The notes beneath the pieces were generated by a model. It did no database searches. It saw only the letters and a list, made by a program, of their open reading frames with translations, and was not told where the DNA came from. A program made the translations under genes and the position numbers. Below, piece after piece: positions 1-8,821 of a DNA stretch of 64,000 nucleotides (positions within the stretch are counted from its first letter, which is position 1; each line of letters starts with the position of its first letter). Source of the DNA: Umezawaea tangerina (GTDB taxonomy: Bacteria > Actinomycetota > Actinomycetes > Mycobacteriales > Pseudonocardiaceae); contig NZ_PVTF01000001.1 of the NCBI RefSeq assembly GCF_003002815.1, positions 682,001 through 746,000 on the forward strand, in the 5' to 3' direction.

Positions 1-2
1 CG

Positions 3-785
3 TTCCTCGCGCTGAGGATGCACCGGCCGCTGTTCTGCGAGGGCGAGCCGGGCACCGGCAAGACCTCGCTGGCGCTCGCGCTGGCCCAGGCGCTGTCGCT
101 GCCGCTGATCAGGTTGCAGTGCCACGAGGGCATCGACGCCTCGCAGGCGCTCTACGACTGGGACTTCCCGCGGCAGCTGCTGCACCTGCGCGCGCTGGAG
201 GCGTCCTCGGAGGGCGTGCTCGACGCGGACGCGGCGGAGGCCTCGCTCTACACGCGGCGGTTCCTGCTGGCCAGGCCGCTGCTGCGGGCGTTGGAGGAGG
301 CGCCGTGCGTGCTGCTGGTGGACGAGGTCGACCGGGCCGACGACGAGTTCGAGGCGTTCCTGCTCGAGGTGCTGGACAGCAACGCGGTGACCATCCCCGA
401 ACTGGGTGAGATCCGCGCGCTCGTGCCGCCGGTGGTCGTGCTGACCTCCAACCGGACGCGCGAGGTGCACGACGCGCTCAAGCGCCGGTGCCTGTACCAC
501 TGGGTCGAGCACCCGGACCTGGCCCGCGAGGTGGCGATCATCCGGCGGCGGCTGCCGGGGGTGTCCGAGCGGCTGGCCGAGCAGGTCGCCGCGGCCGTGG
601 GCAGGCTGCGCGAGCTGGACCTGCTCAAGCCTCCGGGGGTCGCGGAATCTTTGGACTGGGCGCGCGCGTTGCAGGCATTGGGCAAGTCCGAGCTGGACGC
701 CGAGACCGCGGCGGTCACGCTCGGGGCCGTGCTCAAGTACCGCGAGGACGCCACCCGCGCGGTGGCTTCGGGCGTGCTGGGCTGA
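3..785 (+). CDS. MoxR-type AAA+ ATPase (CoxD-like), 5' end missing
   Basis: This is an AAA+ ATPase of the MoxR/CoxD class, which acts as a chaperone with VWA-domain partners in maturing metalloenzymes. The Walker A motif GEPGTGKT lies almost at the visible N-terminus, Walker B is VLLVDEVDR, and a sensor-1-like VVLTSNRT follows. An in-frame ATG at 18 exists, but the frame stays open upstream to base 3 (FLALRMHRPLF) and MoxR proteins normally have some tens of residues before Walker A, so the true start lies outside the window. The next gene encodes a VWA protein, the usual partner, and the rest of a cox-type operon follows. The specific role in loading the Mo/Cu or Mo centre is inferred from family and context. 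Confidence 0.9.
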   Translation, partial: FLALRMHRPLFCEGEPGTGKTSLALALAQALSLPLIRLQCHEGIDASQALYDWDFPRQLLHLRALEASSEGVLDADAAEASLYTRRFLLARPLLRALEEAPCVLLVDEVDRADDEFEAFLLEVLDSNAVTIPELGEIRALVPPVVVLTSNRTREVHDALKRRCLYHWVEHPDLAREVAIIRRRLPGVSERLAEQVAAAVGRLRELDLLKPPGVAESLDWARALQALGKSELDAETAAVTLGAVLKYREDATRAVASGVLG

Positions 786-876
786 GCCCCACCCGCCCGG
801 CTCCATGATCGGCGACAAGCCGCCACAAGGGATTTCCTGGACGATCCTCCAACCGCGGAAGGCGCACAATCGAAGG

Positions 877-1953
877 ATGACGGTGCTCACCGGCTACGTC
901 GGGTTCGCCCGCGCGCTGCGCCAAGCGGGTGTGGGGTGCGGGCCGGACCGCGTGCAGGCGTACGTCGCGGCCGTCGACCACCTCGATCCGGGCAGCCGGG
1001 ACGACCTGTACTGGGCGGGCAGGCTGACGCTGTGCGGGGAGCCGGACGACCTGCCCCGCTACGACGCCGCGTTCGCCGCCTGGTTCGGCGGGGAGCAACC
1101 CCGCGGGCCGCGGCACCGCAAGCTGCGGCCGACCCAGCTCGCCGCGCTCAACGGCGGCGGGGCCGAGCAGGCGCCGTCCGGGCGGCTGGCCACCGCCGCG
1201 AGCGACGCGGAAGTGCTCCGCCACAAGGACATCGCCGGCCTCACACCCGCCGAGAAGGCGCACCTGCGCGAGCTGATCGCGACGCTCCGCCCGGAGCCGC
1301 CGCGGCGCCGGGCGCTGCGGGCGCGCAAGGCGGCCAGGGGGCGGCTGGACCCGAGCCGGACGCTGCGGGCGATGCTGGAGACCGGCGGCGAGCCCGCCCG
1401 GCCGCGCTACCGGCGGCGCGCGACCCGGCCGCGCAAGGTCGTGCTGCTGATCGACGTGTCCGGCTCGATGAGCCCGTACGCCGACGCCCTGCTGAGGTTC
1501 GCGCACGTGGTCGCGCGGGCCATGCCGACCGAGGTGTGCACGCTCGGGACCCGGCTGACCAGGGTCAGCCGCCAGCTCCGGCACCGCGACGCCGAGTTCG
1601 CGCTGACGTCGGCCACCCGCGCCGTGCCCGACTACGAGGGCGGCACGCGTCTCGGTGGGACGATCAAGGTGTTCCTCGACCGGTGGGGGCAGCGCGGGGC
1701 GGCTCGGCGCGCCGTCGTCGTGCTGTTCTCCGACGGCTGGGAACGCGGTGACCCCGCCCTGCTGGGCGACCAGATGGCCAGGCTGCGCAGGCTCGCGCAC
1801 GCGGTCGTCTGGGTCAACCCGCACGCGGGCAAGGACGGGTACGCCCCGACGCAGTCGGGGATCGTCGCCGCCCTGCCCCACGTGGACCGCCTGCTCGCGG
1901 GCCACAGCCTCGACACCCTGCGCCACCTGCTCAAGGAGATCAACCGTGCGTGA
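877..1953 (+). CDS. VWA domain protein, CoxE-like
   Basis: This protein of 358 residues contains a C-terminal von Willebrand A domain with an intact metal-ion-dependent adhesion site: DVSGS in LLIDVSGSMS, then a conserved Thr region and FSDGWERGD. The N-terminal half is basic and rich in Arg/Ala. It belongs to the CoxE group that works with MoxR ATPases during assembly of molybdenum hydroxylases. I chose ATG 877 (MTVLTGYVG) rather than the ATG at 805 because the extra 24 residues look non-coding. Its stop overlaps the GTG start of the XdhC gene by 8 bases, so translation is probably coupled. Confidence 0.88.
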   Translation: MTVLTGYVGFARALRQAGVGCGPDRVQAYVAAVDHLDPGSRDDLYWAGRLTLCGEPDDLPRYDAAFAAWFGGEQPRGPRHRKLRPTQLAALNGGGAEQAPSGRLATAASDAEVLRHKDIAGLTPAEKAHLRELIATLRPEPPRRRALRARKAARGRLDPSRTLRAMLETGGEPARPRYRRRATRPRKVVLLIDVSGSMSPYADALLRFAHVVARAMPTEVCTLGTRLTRVSRQLRHRDAEFALTSATRAVPDYEGGTRLGGTIKVFLDRWGQRGAARRAVVVLFSDGWERGDPALLGDQMARLRRLAHAVVWVNPHAGKDGYAPTQSGIVAALPHVDRLLAGHSLDTLRHLLKEINRA

Positions 1954-3058
1954 TGTGCTCGACGAACTCGCACGCCGCGTGGCGAACGGGGAGACCGTCG
2001 GTGTCGGCACCGTCGTCGACACGTTCAGCTCGGCACCCCGCTCGCCCGGCGCGGCGATGCTGGTCGGCCCGGACGGCGAGGTGACCGGCAGCGTGTCCGG
2101 CGGCTGCGTCGAGGGCGCCGTCTACGACCTCGCGCAGCAGGTCGTCGCGGAGGACCGGCCGGTGCTCCAGCGCTACGGCGTGAGCGACGACGACGCGTTC
2201 GCGGTGGGCCTGACCTGCGGCGGGATCATCGACGTGTACGTCGAGTCGATCAACGCCGAGACGTTCCCGGACCTGGCCGAGGTGGTCGAGGCCGTGCACG
2301 CCGAGGTCCCGGTGGCCATCGCGACGATCATCGAGCACCCCGAGGCCGACCGGCTCGGCCGCCGGGTGGTGATCTGGCCGGACCGGGTCGCGGGCGAGCT
2401 GGGGTCGGCGCGGGCGACCGACGCCGTGGTGGACGACGCGCGCGGCATGCTCGCCACCGGCCGCAGCGGGTCGCTGCACTACGGGCCGGACGGCCAGCGG
2501 CGCGGCGAGGGCATGACGGTGTTCGTGAACTCCTTCGAGCCGCCGCCCAGGATGCTGGTGTTCGGCGCGATCGACTTCGCCTCCGCGATGGCCAGGCTGG
2601 GCACGTTCCTGGGCTACCGGGTCACGGTGTGCGACGCGCGGCCGGTGTTCGCCACCGCCAGCCGGTTCCCCGAGGCCGACGAGGTCGTCGTGGACTGGCC
2701 GCACCGGTACCTGGCCGGGCAGGCCGAGGCCGGGCGGGTCGACGAGCGGACCGTGGTGGCCGTGCTGACCCACGACCCGAAGTTCGACGTGCCGCTGCTG
2801 GAGGTCGCGCTGCGGCTCAAGCTCGCCTACGTCGGCGCGATGGGGTCCCGCCGCACCCACGAGGACCGGCTGCGGCGGCTGCGCGAGGCGGGCGTGACGG
2901 AGGGCGAGCTGGACGGCATGGCGTCGCCGATCGGCCTCGACCTCGGCGCGCGCACGCCGGAGGAGACCGCGGTGTCGATCGCGGCCGAGATCATCGCTCT
3001 GCGATGGGGCGGTCGCGGTGAGCGCCTGACCAGTCTTGACGGAGCAATCCACCGCTAG
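1946..3058 (+). CDS. XdhC/CoxI family molybdenum hydroxylase maturation protein
   Basis: This protein of 370 residues belongs to the XdhC/CoxI family, which binds Mo cofactor, helps sulfurate it and inserts it into xanthine-dehydrogenase-type enzymes. The N-terminal domain carries the GSVSGGCVEGAV signature with the family's conserved cysteine. The C-terminal half is a Rossmann-like domain beginning PRMLVFGAIDFA and containing the GAMGSRRTHEDR segment. The start is GTG 1946, supported by AAGGAG at 1933-1938 and by overlap with the VWA gene. It lies between the assembly genes and the structural genes of the hydroxylase, which fits a role in delivering cofactor to CoxL. Confidence 0.92.
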   Translation: MRDVLDELARRVANGETVGVGTVVDTFSSAPRSPGAAMLVGPDGEVTGSVSGGCVEGAVYDLAQQVVAEDRPVLQRYGVSDDDAFAVGLTCGGIIDVYVESINAETFPDLAEVVEAVHAEVPVAIATIIEHPEADRLGRRVVIWPDRVAGELGSARATDAVVDDARGMLATGRSGSLHYGPDGQRRGEGMTVFVNSFEPPPRMLVFGAIDFASAMARLGTFLGYRVTVCDARPVFATASRFPEADEVVVDWPHRYLAGQAEAGRVDERTVVAVLTHDPKFDVPLLEVALRLKLAYVGAMGSRRTHEDRLRRLREAGVTEGELDGMASPIGLDLGARTPEETAVSIAAEIIALRWGGRGERLTSLDGAIHR

Positions 3059-3109
3059 CGGCGTTAGGGTGACGTGACATCGGTCACCCACCACTGGCCT
3101 GGAGGGTTC

Positions 3110-3634
3110 ATGCGCATCACCGTCAGCGTGGACGGAGTGAGTTACACCGACGAGGTGGAACCGCGAATGCTGCTGGTCCACTACCTCCGCGAACGACTAG
3201 GCAAGACCGGAACCGTCGTCGGCTGCGACACGAGCAACTGCGGCGCCTGCACGGTCCACCTCGACGGCCACAGCGTGAAGTCCTGCTCCATGTTCGCGGT
3301 GCAGGCCGATCGCCACGAGGTCACCACCATCGAAGGCCTGGCCCGCGACGGGCAGCTGCACCCCGTCCAGAAGGCCTTCCACGAGAACCACGCCCTCCAG
3401 TGCGGGTTCTGCACACCCGGAATGATCATGCAGTCGATCGACCTCCTCGCCGACGACCCCGACCCGAGCGAGGAGACCGTCCGGCACGGGCTGGAGGGCA
3501 ACCTCTGCCGGTGCACCGGCTACCAGAACATCGTGAAGGCCGTCCGCGACGCCGCGCACCAGATGCGTCCCGGCGCCGGCCCCGAGGCTGAGCAGGTCGC
3601 CCCGTCGCCGTCGCACGCGGGAGGTGGCGAATGA
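3110..3634 (+). CDS. coxS: Molybdenum hydroxylase small subunit, two [2Fe-2S] clusters
   Basis: This is the iron-sulfur subunit (174 aa) of a CO-dehydrogenase/xanthine-dehydrogenase-type enzyme, passing electrons from the Mo site to the flavin. The plant-ferredoxin-like cluster uses C39, C44, C47 and C59; the second cluster uses C98, C101, C133 and C135 (CGFC...CRC). ATG 3110 is preceded by GGAGGG and gives the normal N-terminus for the family; the upstream ATG at 3074 would add an unlikely 12 residues. The gene overlaps coxL by four bases (ATGA). Its length and ligand spacing are typical. The substrate cannot be told from this subunit. Confidence 0.96.
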   Translation: MRITVSVDGVSYTDEVEPRMLLVHYLRERLGKTGTVVGCDTSNCGACTVHLDGHSVKSCSMFAVQADRHEVTTIEGLARDGQLHPVQKAFHENHALQCGFCTPGMIMQSIDLLADDPDPSEETVRHGLEGNLCRCTGYQNIVKAVRDAAHQMRPGAGPEAEQVAPSPSHAGGGE

Positions 3635-6066
3635 CCGCCACCGCGGAACCGGAGATCGGCAGGGCCAGGCTGCGCAAGGAGGACGCGCGGCTGATCACCG
3701 GGGACACCCGGTGGACCGACAACATCCAGATGGCCGGGATGCTGCACATGGCCGTGCTGCGCAGCCCCATGGCCCACGCGAAGATCACCGGCATCGACGT
3801 CACCGCCGCGGCGGCCATGCCGGGCGTGCTGCTCGTGCTGACCGGCGAGGACGTGGCCGCGGAGCAGGGCAGCCTGCCGTGCGCGTGGCCGATCACCGAG
3901 GACATGCTCGCGCCGCCCGCCCCGTCGCTGGCGGTCGACGAGGTCAACTTCGCCGGTGAGGGCGTCGCCGTCGTCATCGCCCGCTCCGACTACGAGGCGC
4001 ACGACGCGCTGGCCGCGATCGACGTCGAGTACGACGAGCTGCCGGTGGTGCTGGACATGGAGGCCGCGGTCGCCGACGGAGCCGACCTCGTGCACCCGGA
4101 CCTCGGCACGAACAAGAGCGCGACGTGGGTGTTCGACTCCGCCGAGGCGGGGACGGGCGCGGACGTCGACCAGGCCATCGCCGACGCGGAGGTGACGGTC
4201 ACCAGGACGTTCCGCCAGCAGCGGCTCATCCCGGCGTTCATGGAGCCGCGGTCGGTCGTGGTCGACCCCGGCGGCGGCTCGATCACCATGTGGTCGGCCA
4301 CCCAGGTCCCGCACATCCTGCGCTGGATGCTGGCCGCGGTCCTCGGCATCCCCGAGCACAAGGTGCGGGTGATCGCGCCGGACGTCGGCGGCGGCTTCGG
4401 CGGCAAGCTCCAGGTCACGCCCGAGGAGGTGCTGACCCTGCTGGTCGCGCGCCGCCTGGGCAAGCCGGTCAAGTGGACCGAGTCGCGTACCGAGTCGATG
4501 CTCAGCGCGCACCACGGCCGCGACCAGATCCAGCAGCTCACGGTCACCGCCCGCCGCGACGGCACGGTCACCGGCCTCAAGGTCGACCTGCTCGCCGACA
4601 TGGGCGCGTACCTGCGGCTGGTCACGCCGGGCGTGCCGATCCTCGGCGCGTTCATGTTCAACGCCATCTACAAGTTCCCCGCCTACCGGTTCACCTGCGT
4701 CAACGTGTTCACCAACAAGGTCCCGACCGACGCCTACCGCGGCGCCGGGCGGCCCGAGGCCACGTTCGCGATCGAGCGGCTGATGGACGAGCTCGCGGTG
4801 GAGCTCGGCATGGAGCCGATGGAGCTGCGCCGCAAGAACTGGATCAAGCACGAGGAGTTCCCGTTCACCACGGTCTGCGGGCTCACCTACGACTCCGGCA
4901 ACTACGAGGCCGCCACCGACCGGGCCATGGAGCTGTTCGGGTACGACGAGCTGCGGCAGGAGCAGGCGCGCCGGCGGGAGAGCGGTGACCCGGTGCAGCT
5001 GGGCATCGGCATCTCCACGTTCACCGAGATGTGCGGTCTCGCGCCGTCGCGGGTGCTCGGCTCGCTGCGCTACGGCGCGGGCGGCTGGGAGCACGCGGCG
5101 ATCCGGATGCTGCCCACCGGCAAGGTCGAGCTGATCACCGGCACCTCGCCGCACGGGCAGGGGCACGAGACGGCGTGGAGCCAGATCGTGGCCGACCGGC
5201 TCGGCGTGCCGTTCGAGGACGTCGAGGTGCTGCACGGCGACACCCAGTCCTCGCACAAGGGCATGGACAGCTACGGCTCGCGGTCGCTGGCCGTGGGCGG
5301 CACGGCGATCGTGCTGGCGGCGGACAAGGTGCTGGCCAAGGCCCGCACGCTGGCCGCGCACCTGATGGAGTGCTCCGAGTCCGACGTGGAGTTCGCCTCG
5401 GGCCAGTTCTCCGTGCGCGGCACGGGGACGAGCACCGCGCTCGGCGACGTCGTTCTCGCGGCGCACGTGGCGCACAACCTGCCCGACGGCATGGAGCCGG
5501 GCATGGACGCCGAGTGCACGTTCGACCCGACGAACTTCTCCTTCCCGCACGGCACGCACCTGTGCGCGACCGAGGTCGACACGGAGACCGGCGCGGTGAA
5601 GATCCGCTCCTACGTCTGCGTCGACGACATCGGCGAGGTGGTCAACCCGCTGATCGTCGAGGGCCAGGTGCACGGCGGCCTGGCGCAGGGGATCGCGCAG
5701 GCGCTGTTCGAGGAGGCCGTGCACGACGAGTCCGGCACCCTCACCACGGCGACGCTGGCCGACTACCTGCTCCCGTCCGCGGCCGACCTGCCGCACTTCA
5801 CCACCGACCGCACGGTCACCCCGGCGGACTCGAACCCGTTGGGCGTCAAGGGGGTCGGCGAGGCGGGCACGATCGCCTCGACGCCCGCGGTGGTGAACGC
5901 GGTCATCGACGCCGTGCGCCACCTCGGCGTGGACGACGTCGAGATGCCGTGCACCCCGATGCGGGTGTGGAAGGCGGTCCACCAGGGCAAGGAACGGGGA
6001 GTGCCCACCACACCGGTCGCGGCGGGCGGCCTCGGTTCCATCGACGCGCAGGGAGGTGCGGAGTGA
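3631..6066 (+). CDS. coxL: Molybdenum hydroxylase large subunit, form II CoxL-like
   Basis: This is the large catalytic subunit (811 aa), binding molybdopterin. It has the aldehyde-oxidase/xanthine-dehydrogenase a/b hammerhead at the N-terminus and the Mo-binding domains behind it. The active-site loop reads AYRGAGR near residue 368. That is the form II signature; form I CO dehydrogenases carry AYxCSFR with the Cu-binding cysteine. The catalytic glutamate is present in GVGEAG near residue 745. The enzyme is therefore a related aerobic oxidoreductase of unknown substrate, and naming it CO dehydrogenase would overreach. GGGAGG precedes the start, and the gene overlaps coxS and coxM by four bases each. 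Confidence 0.95.
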   Translation: MTATAEPEIGRARLRKEDARLITGDTRWTDNIQMAGMLHMAVLRSPMAHAKITGIDVTAAAAMPGVLLVLTGEDVAAEQGSLPCAWPITEDMLAPPAPSLAVDEVNFAGEGVAVVIARSDYEAHDALAAIDVEYDELPVVLDMEAAVADGADLVHPDLGTNKSATWVFDSAEAGTGADVDQAIADAEVTVTRTFRQQRLIPAFMEPRSVVVDPGGGSITMWSATQVPHILRWMLAAVLGIPEHKVRVIAPDVGGGFGGKLQVTPEEVLTLLVARRLGKPVKWTESRTESMLSAHHGRDQIQQLTVTARRDGTVTGLKVDLLADMGAYLRLVTPGVPILGAFMFNAIYKFPAYRFTCVNVFTNKVPTDAYRGAGRPEATFAIERLMDELAVELGMEPMELRRKNWIKHEEFPFTTVCGLTYDSGNYEAATDRAMELFGYDELRQEQARRRESGDPVQLGIGISTFTEMCGLAPSRVLGSLRYGAGGWEHAAIRMLPTGKVELITGTSPHGQGHETAWSQIVADRLGVPFEDVEVLHGDTQSSHKGMDSYGSRSLAVGGTAIVLAADKVLAKARTLAAHLMECSESDVEFASGQFSVRGTGTSTALGDVVLAAHVAHNLPDGMEPGMDAECTFDPTNFSFPHGTHLCATEVDTETGAVKIRSYVCVDDIGEVVNPLIVEGQVHGGLAQGIAQALFEEAVHDESGTLTTATLADYLLPSAADLPHFTTDRTVTPADSNPLGVKGVGEAGTIASTPAVVNAVIDAVRHLGVDDVEMPCTPMRVWKAVHQGKERGVPTTPVAAGGLGSIDAQGGAE

Positions 6067-6917
6067 TCCCGGCGGAGTTCGACTACGTGGCACCGGCCAC
6101 CGTGGAGGAGGTGGTGCGGGCGCTCACCGAGGCCGGTGAGGACGCCAAGGTCATGGCGGGCGGCCAGAGCCTGATCCCGGTGCTGCGGATGAGGCTGGCC
6201 GCGCCGAACGTGGTCGTGGACCTGTCGAACCTCAGCGAGCTCACCGGAGTCCGCGACGACGGCGACTCGCTGCTCATCGGGGCGATGACCACGCACTACG
6301 AGGTCCAGCGCGACCACCTCGTGCGCGATCACGCCCGGCTGCTGGCGGTCGCCACCGACACCGTCGCGGACCCGCAGGTGCGCCACCGCGGCACGTTCGG
6401 CGGGGCGCTGGTGCACGCGGACCCGGCGGGCGACCTGCCCGCTCCCGCGCTGGCGATGGACGCGACGATGGTCATCGTCGGGCCGGGCGGGCGGCGGGAG
6501 GTGCCCGCACGTGAGTTCTTCGTCGACTACTTCACCACGGTGCTGGAGCCGGACGAGCTGCTCGTGGACGTCCGGGTGCCGAAGCTGACCGGGTGGAGCG
6601 CGCACTACGAGAAGTTCAACCGGGTCGCGCAGGCGTGGTCGATCGTCGCGGTGGCGGCGGCCGTCCGGGTCACCGACGGGACCATCGCCGAGGCCAGGGT
6701 GGCGCTCACCAACATGGGGCCGACCCCGGTGCGCGCGACCGGCGTGGAGGAGGCGCTGGTGGGGCAGCCCGCCACCGCCGAGTCGATCAACGCCGCCGCG
6801 GCCCGCGCCGCCGAGGGCACGAACCCGACGACGGACGGCAACGCCGACGCCGAGTTCCGCTCGCACCTGGCGCGGGTGCTGACCGGGCGGGCGCTGACCG
6901 CAGCGGTGGGCGCATGA
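6063..6917 (+). CDS. coxM: Molybdenum hydroxylase FAD subunit
   Basis: This medium subunit (284 aa) binds FAD and hands electrons to the acceptor. It shows the FAD-binding type 5 fold: the AGGQSLIP pyrophosphate loop near residue 35 and the second FAD contact GTFGGALVHADPAGD near residue 110, followed by the CO-dehydrogenase flavoprotein C-terminal domain. It starts at GTG 6063, overlapping the coxL stop as GTGA, with GGGAGG at 6051-6056. It overlaps coxG by four bases. The S-L-M order differs from the M-S-L order of classical Oligotropha cox operons, as is common for form II clusters. Confidence 0.95.
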   Translation: MIPAEFDYVAPATVEEVVRALTEAGEDAKVMAGGQSLIPVLRMRLAAPNVVVDLSNLSELTGVRDDGDSLLIGAMTTHYEVQRDHLVRDHARLLAVATDTVADPQVRHRGTFGGALVHADPAGDLPAPALAMDATMVIVGPGGRREVPAREFFVDYFTTVLEPDELLVDVRVPKLTGWSAHYEKFNRVAQAWSIVAVAAAVRVTDGTIAEARVALTNMGPTPVRATGVEEALVGQPATAESINAAAARAAEGTNPTTDGNADAEFRSHLARVLTGRALTAAVGA

Positions 6918-7570
6918 AGCTGGAGCACGAGTTCACGGTCCCGGCCCCGGTCGGGACCGTGTGGACCGCGCTCCTCGACCCGGAGAGGGTGGCGCCGTGC
7001 ATGCCCGGCGCCACCCTCACCGAGGTCGACGGCGCGCGCTTCACCGGCACCGTGAAGGTGAAGCTCGGTCCGATCACCTTGATGTACAAGGGATCGGGCG
7101 AGTTCCTGGAGACCGACGAGGCCTCCCGCCGGATGGTGATGAAGGCGTCCGGCAAGGACGTCCGCGGCAACGGCACGGCGGCGGCCACGGTCACCGCGAC
7201 CCTGGTGGAGGCCGACGGCGGCACGCGCGCGCTGGTCGTGACGGACCTGAGCATCACCGGCAGGCCCGCGCAGTTCGGCCGGGGGCTGATCGCCGAGGTC
7301 GGCGGCCGGATCATCGACCAGTTCGCGGAGTGCCTGGCGGGCAGCCTCGGAACGGAGGACGCTGGTGGCCCGACCGCAGCCGATCCGCCCGACGGGGGAA
7401 CCGAAGTGACGCAGCAGCACCTCAAGGCCGTCCCCGACCGGGCGGAGGAGGTCGAGGCCATCGACCTGCTCGGCACCGCGGGTGTGCCCGTGCTCAAACG
7501 GGCCCTGCCGCTGGTCGCCGGGCTCGCGGTCGCCGTGCTGGTGGTCTCCAGGCTCCGGCGGCACCGCTGA
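6914..7570 (+). CDS. coxG: CoxG-like SRPBCC protein with C-terminal membrane anchor
   Basis: This protein (218 aa) belongs to the CoxG/SRPBCC family. The N-terminal ~150 residues form the START-like domain (MKLEHEFTVPAPVGTVWTAL at the start, MPGATL soon after). A hydrophilic linker follows, and a single hydrophobic segment near the C-terminus (LPLVAGLAVAVLVVS) is capped by RLRRHR, which fits a tail anchor with its basic end in the cytoplasm. CoxG proteins are thought to recruit the hydroxylase to the membrane. ATG 6914 overlaps the coxM stop. The last codons overlap a possible CTG start of the next gene. Confidence 0.9.
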   Translation: MKLEHEFTVPAPVGTVWTALLDPERVAPCMPGATLTEVDGARFTGTVKVKLGPITLMYKGSGEFLETDEASRRMVMKASGKDVRGNGTAAATVTATLVEADGGTRALVVTDLSITGRPAQFGRGLIAEVGGRIIDQFAECLAGSLGTEDAGGPTAADPPDGGTEVTQQHLKAVPDRAEEVEAIDLLGTAGVPVLKRALPLVAGLAVAVLVVSRLRRHR

Positions 7571-8700
7571 TCCAGCGGGGGAGGCGGACGGCGGCGGCGC
7601 TGGCCGCCTGCCTCCTGCTGCCCGCGTGCGCGTCCACCGCGGGCAAGCCGTTCGCCGCGTCCACCTCCGTCGCCTCCGCCGGCACGCCCGCCGCCTCCGG
7701 CGCCACTTCGCCACCGCCGCCGCAGCGGTCGTTCACGCTGGCCGCGGGCGGCGACATCCTGATCCACCCGGCGCTGGAGGCGCAGGCGCGGGCGGACGGC
7801 GGCGGCACCCCGGACTTCCACCCGCTGCTGGAGGGGCTGCGCCCGGCGGTCGACGCCGACCTGTCCATCTGCCACCTGGAGACCCCGCTGTCCGCGCCGG
7901 GCGAGCCGACGTTCGGCTACCCGGCGTTCAGCGCGCCGCCCGAGGTGGTGAGGGCGCTGCTGGACCTGGGGTACGACAGCTGCTCCACGGCGTCGAACCA
8001 CACGCTGGACCGCGACGTGCGGGGTGTGCGGACCACGTTGGACGTCCTGGACGCGGCGGGCATGAAGCACACCGGCTCGGCGCGCACCCCGGAGGAGGCC
8101 GCGACCCCGCTGATCCTGGACGCGAACGGCGTGAAGGTCGGCCAGGTCGCGTTCACCTTCGGCTTCAACGGGATCCCGCTGCCCGAGCCGTGGATCTCGA
8201 ACCCGCTCGACCCGCAGCGGGTGATCGAGGCGGCCCGCGCCGCCAAGGCCGCCGGTGCGGAGGTCGTGGTGGCGAGCCTGCACTGGGGCACCGAGTACGA
8301 GGCCGACCCGAACGACGACCAGCGCTCGATGGCGGCCGCGATCCTCGCCGACCCCGCCGTGGACCTGATCATCGGCACCCACGTGCACACCGTGCAGCCG
8401 ATCGAGCAGGTCAACGGCAAGTGGGTCGTCTACGGCATGGGCAACGAGGTCGCCAAGCACGAGGAACCCCGCGGCACCACCGAGGAAGGCCTGATCGCCC
8501 GCTTCAAGTTCGTGCAGGGACCGCAGGGCTGGCACGTCGAGGAGGCCAGGTACCGGCCGACGCTGGTCGAGCTCGGCCCGCCGATCCGGGCGGTCGACCT
8601 CTCCTCGGTACCCCCGACGCCGCGCCGCACCGAGGCCCTGGCCAGGACCGACGAGGTCGTGGGCCGCCTCGGGGCCGCCGCGCACGGTCTCGGTCGCTGA
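7567..8700 (+). CDS. CapA-family metallophosphatase-like lipoprotein
   Basis: The protein has a lipoprotein signal (hydrophobic AAALAACLLLPAC, lipobox LPAC) and then a PGA_cap/CapA domain related to calcineurin-like phosphatases. Metal-site motifs include GGDILIHP, CHLETPL, TASNHTLD, SLHWGTEY and GTHVHTVQ. Such proteins are annotated as poly-gamma-glutamate capsule synthesis factors, but their activity is poorly defined. There is no in-frame ATG or GTG close enough to give a signal peptide. The best start is CTG 7567, which overlaps the coxG stop as CTGA, so translation would be coupled to coxG. Length from there is 377 aa. Being in the hydroxylase operon is odd; it may be a passenger. Confidence 0.82.
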   Translation: MIQRGRRTAAALAACLLLPACASTAGKPFAASTSVASAGTPAASGATSPPPPQRSFTLAAGGDILIHPALEAQARADGGGTPDFHPLLEGLRPAVDADLSICHLETPLSAPGEPTFGYPAFSAPPEVVRALLDLGYDSCSTASNHTLDRDVRGVRTTLDVLDAAGMKHTGSARTPEEAATPLILDANGVKVGQVAFTFGFNGIPLPEPWISNPLDPQRVIEAARAAKAAGAEVVVASLHWGTEYEADPNDDQRSMAAAILADPAVDLIIGTHVHTVQPIEQVNGKWVVYGMGNEVAKHEEPRGTTEEGLIARFKFVQGPQGWHVEEARYRPTLVELGPPIRAVDLSSVPPTPRRTEALARTDEVVGRLGAAAHGLGR

Positions 8701-8821
8701 GGCCGGTCGCCCGCGTCCGGAATCCGTCCGGAAAACTTTTGAACCGATCCGCGGTCGCGTCCGTGACTGGGGTGTACCTCGAAGAACCCCCCTCCAGCAA
8801 GCACCGGAAGGTCGGCCAGCC

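Noticed and set aside
3520-6093. Long open frame on the minus strand across coxL
   Set aside because: Its product is Arg/His/Gly-rich with no motif, as expected for the antisense of a high-GC gene; coxL has all family motifs.
3110-6917. True aerobic CO dehydrogenase
   Set aside because: The active-site loop is AYRGAGR and lacks the copper-binding cysteine of form I enzymes.
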